Of a stretch of 64,000 bases of DNA, positions 57,384 through 64,000 are shown in pieces. The notes below the pieces were generated by a model. It did not search any database and was not told where the DNA came from. It was given only the letters and a program-made list of their open reading frames with translations. Positions within the stretch are counted from its first letter, which is position 1. Every line of letters begins with the position of its first letter. Source of the stretch: Paraescarpia echinospica (lineage: Eukaryota; Annelida; Polychaeta; Sabellida; Siboglinidae); assembly GCA_020002185.1 (NCBI GenBank), contig CM034536.1, forward strand, positions 15,479,614-15,543,613, in the 5' to 3' direction. The position numbers and the translations under genes were made by a program.

Positions 57384-57610
57384 TTAAGGCATCTGCATCC
57401 GAAGACGAATTGTTCGCAAACTAAAATGAAGTGTGTGCCCCACGAACGAAACACACCTCATAACGAAGTAAAACAAGGTGCCACAGACGACAGCCGCGAT
57501 GACAATGCTGCCGGCGATAACTAAACCTGGACTAATGACGTTCTTCGGAGGGGATGTCACTATCGCCACGGTCGGCTGTGTAAGCGTTGGTAGTGTGGAC
57601 GTCGAGTATG
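57384..57610 (-). CDS. Probable last exon of a single-pass membrane protein
   Basis: After an acceptor-like TTCCGTTATGTGTGCAG the minus strand is open for 75 codons to TAA at 57,384-57,386. It encodes a Ser/Thr/Pro-rich stalk (YSTSTLPTLTQPTVAIVTSP), one hydrophobic segment (GLVIAGSIVIAAVVCGTLFY), then a short basic tail (RTIRLRMQMP). This is the layout of the membrane end of a type I receptor or mucin-like protein. The family is not recognised and earlier exons were not found. A Cys-containing frame near 58,430-58,305 (ACIVCFKGRYPVLSGFNDAE) could be another exon. Confidence 0.4.
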
Positions 57611-57649
57611 CTGCACACATAACGGAACATACTAGGTATTAGTTGGATA

Positions 57650-57724
57650 CTAACTATGCACACACGCACGCACATACGCACACACACACATACGCACACA
57701 CACTCACAGTCACACACACACGCA
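57650..57724. repeat. CA-rich microsatellite
   Basis: Interrupted CACACA/CGCACA tract; reading frames across it are spurious. Confidence 0.9.
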
Positions 57725-57987
57725 GTTCCCAGATTATCTTTCACATTTTGACTGTAAATAAAAACATAGCTAATAGGGATACAGAATTGCTGTTTGCACA
57801 AGGTTGTAACTCAAAGAGTCAGTTTACGTACAAATGTGCACCATGGTGGCCCCCGTGGCCTGTCATGTATGTGTTATTACAGTCCAAGTTCGCCGTAAGA
57901 TGCCCAGGGTCAAAACCCGTAGTCCCACGATGTTTGTCCTTTCCAAGTACGTTTTCAAACACTCCCATATAGTTGGTATCGATGGTA

Positions 57988-58111
57988 CGTACGTACGCAC
58001 ACACGCACACACACACGCACACATACACACACAGTTAATTTACATATATATATATATATATATACGTTATATATAGTATATATGTAAATGAAATGTGTGC
58101 GTGTGTGTGTG

Positions 58112-58143
<32 letters not shown>

Positions 58144-58144
58144 G
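57988..58144. repeat. Mirror-arranged (CA)n-(TA)n-(GT)n-(TA)n tracts
   Basis: A CA-rich run (57,988-58,032), a TA run (58,043-58,084), a GT-rich run (58,094-58,122) and a second TA run (58,124-58,142) make a near-palindromic microsatellite that could fold into a cruciform. Confidence 0.85.
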
Positions 58145-58556
58145 ACGTAAGCAATCAGTGGACAATCGAATGTGTTGAATTTAAAGAAGTCGAAGGCCTT
58201 TGTTTGTGTATAAAGAAGCAACATAACCTTGTAGAACCATGTCAACGGTCAAAGATAACGAGGTTAAACACACTTGTATTCAACCCACTGCTGTTATCGA
58301 CACGTTCTGTTGAATTGGTAACATTCTGCATCGTTAAATCCCGACAACACTGGATATCGTCCCTTGAAGCAAACGATGCATGCCCAGTGGAGTTCTTTCA
58401 ACGTCTGTCCAGATGCGATCGGGATCTATAAACATAAATAAGGAAAATTGATTAGCAAACAATGGCTTAGTTTTTTTTAAAGTAAACAGCAATATTGTGA
58501 ATGTATAAGAGAGTCTACCTCATGGTATACACTCCGCAACTGCGGACATAGCAGAT

Positions 58557-58735
58557 GTTACATTTCGAGTTGACAAGCCGGGTGAGATGGGCAGGCCACT
58601 TGGCAAGGATGGATGACAGAAAAATAGCCACGCAAAGGACACGAGAAAGGGGGAAAGTTACAACTGAGATGGGAGGACTGTGCGAGGAGGGACATGGAAA
58701 GATCGGGGGAGGATGAAACAGCGAGTTGTTCGGCA
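58557..58735 (+). mobile_element. LINE 3' end relic
   Basis: Plus-strand frames give GHLARMDDRKIATQRT and, after a shift, DCARRDMERSGED, which are C-terminal motifs (GH..RM.D.R.....G....RW.D...RD....G) of RTE/Jockey-like LINEs. The rest is missing. Confidence 0.55.
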
Positions 58736-59670
58736 TTACAGTACCTGACCCTCACCCCTGTACATCAGGGAACAAGGAGAGCAACGACAAGTCGAGGTCC
58801 AGAAGCAAACCAACTTGATACATTTTTTTCGGAAACCATTCACACGCATGACTGCTTGCAACTCGCTCGCATAGTTGGCCACATGACCCATCTTTAGTTC
58901 ACCCGTACTACAAATGATAGGACCCATTGTTATTATTTCAGTCGTAGTGCACGATGTTATAGTACAATTCCCCCTCTTACGAGTGTTGGTGCAGTGCTGG
59001 AGGATCGCAGCCAAATGGGGTAGGAACTGATGGTAGAAGAACAACATGCCAAAGAATGACTTTACCTGTGTGACGTCTGTGGGCATGGGTGCCTCGACAA
59101 CCGCTCTAACCCTTTTGTCCAGGATTGTTTACCATGGACAAGACGGCAAGATGGATACACCCATCTTTGCCGTTCCGATGACGTGGATATTCGACTGCAG
59201 CAACGCCGAAGTTACACTTGTCCTTCTCAAGACGTAAGCCTGCCTCAGCACGTCGACGTAGGACTCCTTAATTTTTGCCTGGTGTTCTTCCTCGGAAGCA
59301 CCAAGTATATGGCTATCATCCAGGTACACCACTGTGTGAGGAACGCCTGCCAGAAGATTCTCGATCACCCGCTGAAAGTTTGTAAGGGCTGAAGAGACTC
59401 CAAATGTTAGGCGATTGTAGACAAACAATCCACGATGGGTGTTTATCATCAGGCACTGTCAACTGTCATCACCAATGAGAATCTGCTGATAAGCATGTGC
59501 CATGTCGAGCTTGGAGAACACCACTCCACCTGCTAGTGTAGCAAAAAGTATTCCGGGGTCGGAAGTGGGTTCTGTTCGATATGCCCCTCTACCATCGATA
59601 TTTTCCCGTCACTCTCTAATTTTCCTTTAAGCAGTCCTTTCATCTCAGCTGTGATCTTCCCCTTTCCTGC
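58736..59670 (-). mobile_element. Ty3/Gypsy pol fragment B (RT)
   Basis: The minus strand encodes KGKITAEMKGLLKGKLE (59,660), FSKLDMAHAYQQILIGDDS (about 59,520), then THRGLFVYNRLTFGVSSALT (59,440), VVYLDDSHILGASEEEHQ (about 59,330) with an intact YLDD catalytic motif, and after a shift PTDVTQVKSFFGMLFFYHQF (59,085). The segment between the N-terminal block and FSKLD is deleted, and RNase H and integrase are absent. It is a different copy from pol fragment A. Confidence 0.8.
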
Positions 59671-60470
59671 TGCCTTGGTATTTCTCTGCATCTGCGTTCC
59701 TTGGTAATCTGCCCGTATCTTTATCCATTGTCATCTCGTGACCTGCCCACAACATGCAGCGTCTTGCCAATCTTCTTGTTATGCTGACGGGCCAATCTCA
59801 TCCCGCTGTATTATTAGTGGTGATTATATGATATGCTCCCCAGGTGGCAACACTTATTGAATCAACAAAAATGAGTACTGGCGTAAGGAACTGTTAACAT
59901 GCAATGTACGTCACAGTATGTGGTGGAATTTGTCAATCTTTTCAACCGGTAACATACAACGCTAAAGGAAGCTTGCTGAAGAACCGGCGACGTATAGACA
60001 ATAGCGCATTTGGCGTGATACGTGACCAAGGACGCCTTTTGGTTTCGGTTCAGTATGTGTTCGCATACAACCTGTTGCGCCACTCCATGGTACGATCATT
60101 GCGATGGTATCGTGGACAATTAATGGGTTACTACGATAGTCCCTTTCCCGTATGTCCTAAATACACCACTGTGTAGACATTAGGAAATCTGTATCCTCTT
60201 ATCCTCACATTGCTGTGGTAAATTTGTAGCTTATCTTGGCATTTTTGTGTTACGTAATTTGGCAATGACAGTTTTCCATTTTCCTTTTTGTTTTTCTCCC
60301 GAGGCCAACATCATGTTTTCTATCCCGTAACCATGCGGTCGTTGGGGTACCACTGATGATTTCCTGACAGCTCCTGCCATCTCTTTCGATTATCTGCTGC
60401 CCTCTGGGAGGTGCTGAAAGTCAAACTAGTCCGTTCCTGGATGCTGACTTCCCACTGAAGTGTTCGTTGT
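59671..60470. other. Unassigned sequence next to the LTR
   Basis: Nothing recognisable on either strand apart from a 90-aa plus-strand frame (59,904-60,176) without motifs. Confidence 0.3.
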
Positions 60471-60606
60471 TGTTATATTAACTTAGCTACAACCTTGACC
60501 ATCGTGACGGCACTACAACACCGATGTTATTAGTTTTAAGACGAATCACCGACGGACTTATTTTATTGCGCAGCCACAAAATAATTCCTAATGATATATC
60601 ATAACA
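60471..60606 (-). repeat. Short LTR (136 bp) at the 3' end of Gypsy fragment A
   Basis: On the minus strand a purine run (TTTGTAGGGGAAA) directly precedes TGTTATGATATATCATTAGG, and the segment ends TTAATATAACA. The ends TGTTAT and ATAACA are inverted, as expected for an LTR, and CAATAAAATAAG inside provides a polyadenylation signal. No matching 5' LTR exists to the right within the window. Confidence 0.5.
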
Positions 60607-60808
60607 TTTCCCCTACAAAGATAAAAGGACATGATGTGTATAACTAAACTTCGCATGTAGTCGAAATGTTGCCATGCTAAATTAATGATAACAATCAATT
60701 AAATGTCTGATTAAGCATGCAAGTCTCTTATCTACTGATGCATGTTCATAAAAGTCTCTTATCTTCTGATGCATGTACTAAACATGTGCGAAACTAGCAA
60801 TGCAAGAG

Positions 60809-61144
60809 TTATTTATCGCAGTATTTCGACTGCTTCAGAACTTCCCAGCCAGGTCTTGTCGTGATTGTGTGCGGCTTTCTAGGTGATACACACACACACA
60901 CAGACATATGATCGGTCATTTCATTCTGTTCATCTGTAGCGTCATTAATCGTGGTTGTTTCGTCATTCAGAGGCGGTGCTGTAGTATCACCGCATTCCTG
61001 TTCACCGTTGCCGTCTTCGTGGAACCTCACTTGTCTACGGTGTGGTTCTGGTTCCTTCAGTATGCTTTGCACTGGAGTAACGTGAAGAAGTTCTCTCAGG
61101 TGTGACCTGGTTCTGTGCAGTCTGTTCCCATGTGGAGTTTGCAC
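60809..61144 (-). pseudogene. Gypsy fragment A, C-terminal Pol tail
   Basis: The minus-strand frame starts QTPHGNRLHRTRSHLRE and ends RPGWEVLKQSKYCDK, resembling the basic/acidic tail that follows integrase in Gypsy Pol (TRSGR..K.P.RY). It overlaps a short CA tract. Confidence 0.5.
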
Positions 61145-61970
61145 AATATATGGACGTGGTTCTGCGCATGTAGCTGCGATTTCTTCTGGACACTATGTGT
61201 GTGTGTATCTTTATTGAGGATTCTCACTCGCTGGCCCGCGTGAAGTGGGTCGAGCTCTGGTCTAGCATCCTGGTCGTAATAGTATATCATGATGTCTCTA
61301 CTAACGTGTAGACGATCTTTAACGTCCATCTGCTTTTGGTTTGTCAACGTTGGGTGATATCTGGGAAAGTTTGTTCGAACAGGACAATTGAACATAATTT
61401 CACTCGGACTTGGTAGATTGGTATTAACTGGTGTACATATCAGGCGTTGCAGCGCTACCTGAACATAATTTCCAGTTTTAATTGGAGCATGTCTGTATGA
61501 TGCCTTCGACTGTTCGTACCTGTCTCTCGACTAGTCCATTCGATTGGGCATGTCTCGGTCGTTCCACTGGCTGCACATGTCCTTGAATGGCATCCCTACA
61601 TACTGTGGCCCGTTGTCAGTGACTATTTCCAGGGGTGGACCAAACAGACTGAAACACTCTGCTGTCATGTGGGCAATCGTGGCGCTGCTTGTTGGTTGCA
61701 CCTTCTTCACATATGTGAATTTGGAGTGGTAGTCAGCGAGGAGCAGGTAATGGTCACCCTTGAACTAGTTGGTTCTTCTGCTCTGTTTGGCTTTCTTGGC
61801 ACGTTTTACAAGATTTGACCATTGTTTCAATGTCTTTGTGAATGTTCGGCCAATAAACAGAATCACGCACCAATCGCCTGGTTTTCTCGATTCCAAGGTG
61901 TGCCTCAAGGACTTGTTGCAAAATGTCCTGTCTTAGTGCCTCTAGTATGAGTCGATGACTTGTCGACATT
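61096..61970 (-). pseudogene. Gypsy fragment A, integrase
   Basis: H2C2 zinc-binding region: HLGIEKTRRLVRDSVYWPNI then MVKSCKTCQ (61,890-61,810). Catalytic core: HYLLLADYHSKFTYVKKVQP (about 61,730) and IVTDNGPQYVGMPF (about 61,620), giving two of the D,D(35)E residues. After a stop near 61,540 it continues with APIKTGNYVQVALQRL (about 61,470) and SEIMFNCPVRTNFPRYHP (61,400). The third acidic residue is not visible because of damage around 61,540. Integrase inserts the cDNA into the genome. Confidence 0.8.
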
Positions 61971-62002
61971 TAAATACATCTCTATCTGAGATACTAATCT
62001 CG

Positions 62003-62596
62003 TCACGATACGACCAATATGGACGAAGGCAACTCTTTAATCGTGGCAGGCCATCCTTGGTAAACCTCCCGTTGGAGAAACCGCATGGTGCTGTCAGTGA
62101 CAGTCAACCCTCGAAGCTGGATACGCTTTGCAATGCTGAAGTTGATCAAATCCATGTGTTGATGTTCATCGATATCATCGATCAAGATATCGTCCACGGT
62201 TACGTCTAGTGGAATTTCAGCATCCTTCTTTTGGTTGGAAAGTATTGATAGAGCGTCGGCGATGATCATCTGGCTGCCAGGTTTGTGGACGAATTGAAAA
62301 TCGTACCCTTGGATCTTGATCAGAAGCCTCTGCAAACGTGAAGGACACTCTTCAAAGGCTTGTTGAGAATCATCAACAGTGGTTTGTGATCTGTCACGAC
62401 AACGAACGGTTATCCGAAGAGATATGTATGGAATTTGTGGATCCCATGGTTTGTTCTCCTGTGGAAGACATGCCCTCAGTCCTTTTTGCGAAGCATCTAC
62501 CTCTAGAAAATGTCTCGGTGGTAGTAAGACAGACATGAGTTGCTGCTGATGCATCTTTTGAGATCTTCCAATGTATGTTGGTGGTCTTCCTGCCAA
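62003..62596 (-). pseudogene. Gypsy fragment A, RNase H and connection domain
   Basis: Minus-strand motifs: FLEVDASQKGLRACLPQENK (62,510; the D of the first RNase H motif), a central block with TTVDDSQQAFEECPSRLQRL (about 62,370), and FQFVHKPGSQMIIADALSI (62,290; the last RNase H motif, usually GK.N..AD.LSR). A frameshift lies near 62,400. Confidence 0.75.
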
Positions 62597-63180
62597 GTAA
62601 ATGGGACATCATTCTTGAGAAGCTCTCCCAGTGGTGTCGCTCTTTCAGCAAAGTGGGGTATGGGTGGCGCCAGATAGTTCATTAAACCGATGAAACGTTG
62701 AAAGTTCTCTTTGTCCTCCTCAGGAGAAGGCATCATGTGAATGTCCTCGATCATTTCATGGTCGGGCCTGATACCGTCTTGCCCGTAGACTGACCCGAAG
62801 AAAACTATCTTGTCGGTCTTGATCACACACTTCTTTGAGTCGAGCACATAGACTACTACATCATCAGTTGCTCTTTTAAACAGGTCTTGAGAGACGCAAA
62901 GCCCAAAGGGAAGTATCGTGTAGCAGTATCTTCCGAAAGGTGTTCGGAAGGTAGTTATTTCTTGACTATCATCAACTAGGTGTATGGACCAGTAACCAGA
63001 TTTGGCGTCCATCTTCGAGAAAACGAGTGCATCTGCGAATTCTGCAGATATCTTGTGTGGAGTTCGCTTCAAGCAGGCATTGAGACGCTTAGGGTCCAAA
63101 CACCCTCTCAGACTCCCGTCTTTGTTCACACTTGTTGCAATCGATGAGCACCACTCTGCGTGATGTTCAATTTCAGAGGC
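62503..63180 (-). pseudogene. Gypsy fragment A, reverse transcriptase with core deletion
   Basis: The minus strand reads GSLRGCLDPKRLNACLKR (63,115), FSKMDAKSGYWSIHLVDDSQ (63,025), TTFRTPFGRYCYTILPFGLC (62,965), then jumps from ATDDVVVYV (62,860) to KTDKIVFFGSVYGQDGIRPD and FQRFIGLMNYLA (62,690). The YxDD loop and about 25 residues around it are missing. The start near 63,180 is a truncation; no gag or 5' LTR follows to the right. Confidence 0.8.
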
Positions 63181-63836
63181 GGTGTGTGAGGAAGCATTCT
63201 TATTTGCGTGATTTTATGAAAATATTTGTTTTGGAGTACATGATTATCTTATTTTATATATATATATTCTATTTACTATAGCATTTATTTCAACCTGTTC
63301 ATGTCACCTTTAAACGCTGTTATCAACACAATATTTCGTTAGCTATATGATGTTACACTATCAAAAGAACAAACTCAGGTAAGCTATGAAATAGCAAGGC
63401 ATGCACTACATATCACCTCACCTCTATACGGAGCAAGCACGAGATAACACCGCCGTTTGCGTTTCGCGAACTTATCTCCTCGAGTTACACATTGTTTGCT
63501 ATAATTTATCACGTCAACGGTGACGTAATGGTGTCGTTTCCTGTGACGTCACGCCTAAATGTTATAGCAAGACTACTCGACTTTTTGCATTGTAGGCATA
63601 AAACTCCATGTAAACTAATAATATATTTATCAAATAAATACGGGGAGTAATGAAAGGAATCATAATTTCCACATGTTGCCATCTGACTGCAGGTCCTAAG
63701 CACGTCGACCCATTTACAACATTAATTTTTTTCTGTCTTTTCCATCCAACTCTGAGATCTGTCAAGGCATCTCTGCTATTTAAGTATTAATTGTATATAC
63801 AGCGTTGCAAACATTTACGGATAAGGCCCTTTGCAA
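63181..63836. other. Non-coding interval
   Basis: No gene supported. Contains a (TA)n tract (63,255-63,268) and GTGACGTAA and TGACGTCA motifs at 63,522-63,551. A pol-like reading frame is absent here, confirming truncation of the Gypsy copy. Confidence 0.4.
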
Positions 63837-64000
63837 ATAAATATTATTACTACTACTACTGCTATACTACTACTACTACTGCTACTACTGCAAATACTGC
63901 TACTACTACAACTACTACTGCTACTATTTGCTGCTACTACTACTAATACTACCACTGCTACTACTACTGCTACCACTGCTACTACTACTATAACTATTAC
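63837..64000. repeat. Imperfect (TAC)n trinucleotide repeat
   Basis: Runs of TAC with interspersed TGC and AAC triplets continue to the end of the window; the array is cut by the window edge. Confidence 0.97.

Overview
This is repeat-dense nuclear DNA from an animal, most likely a marine invertebrate. The evidence is eukaryotic GT-AG splice sites around short exons, many CA/GT/GA/TA microsatellites, several non-LTR retrotransposon clades (CR1/L2-like and RTE-like), Ty3/Gypsy pol, THAP and P2X7-ballast domains, and no bacterial-style gene packing. I cannot choose between a mollusc, amphioxus, hemichordate or cnidarian. There is little host coding sequence, and nearly every long reading frame belongs to a decayed mobile element.

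Layout. 0.2-1.4 kb: antisense RTE-like LINE relic. 2.9-8.1 kb: a DNA transposon with ~1-kb inverted termini built of ~190-bp subrepeats and a broken transposase that I place tentatively in an Academ-like (PIN/XPG-nuclease) group; a small hAT-like MITE is nested in it. 8.2-8.9 kb: 3' end of a probable host gene encoding a Ser/Asp/Glu repeat protein. 9.0-13.8 kb: an L2/CR1-like LINE split by a second CR1 LINE. 13.9-14.1 kb: a tRNA-derived SINE, with an inverted partner at 47.7 kb. 16.3-17.7 and 50.9-52.3 kb: two copies of a 1.4-kb TIR element with 7-bp target duplications. 19.6-22.8 kb: a second transposon with the same kind of transposase but unrelated termini. 24.0-36.6 kb: inverted copies of an unclassified repeat; one copy is split by a near full-length CR1-type LINE, itself split by an RTE-like LINE with a 7-bp target duplication.

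36.9-43.7 kb is the most interesting object. It is a 6.7-kb element with ~330-bp terminal inverted repeats and a perfect 9-bp target duplication, as in Mutator-like elements. It carries a decayed THAP-domain gene running inward from the left end. Running inward from the right end is a gene resembling the cysteine-rich intracellular 'ballast' domain of P2X7 receptors, with a CRE/NRF1/YY1-type promoter. No Mutator transposase was recognised.

44.3-45.6 and 53.4-56.4 kb hold three further LINE relics, two with lost catalytic aspartates. 47.9-48.5 kb is a palindromic foldback element. 50.0-50.4 kb has a one-strand cluster of AGGTCA motifs. 52.7-52.9 and 57.4-57.6 kb are plausible host exons on the minus strand. 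58.5-63.2 kb contains a LINE tail, two Gypsy pol fragments and one short LTR. The window ends in a (TAC)n repeat. All coordinates and homology calls come from reading the sequence by eye; no alignment or database search was run.
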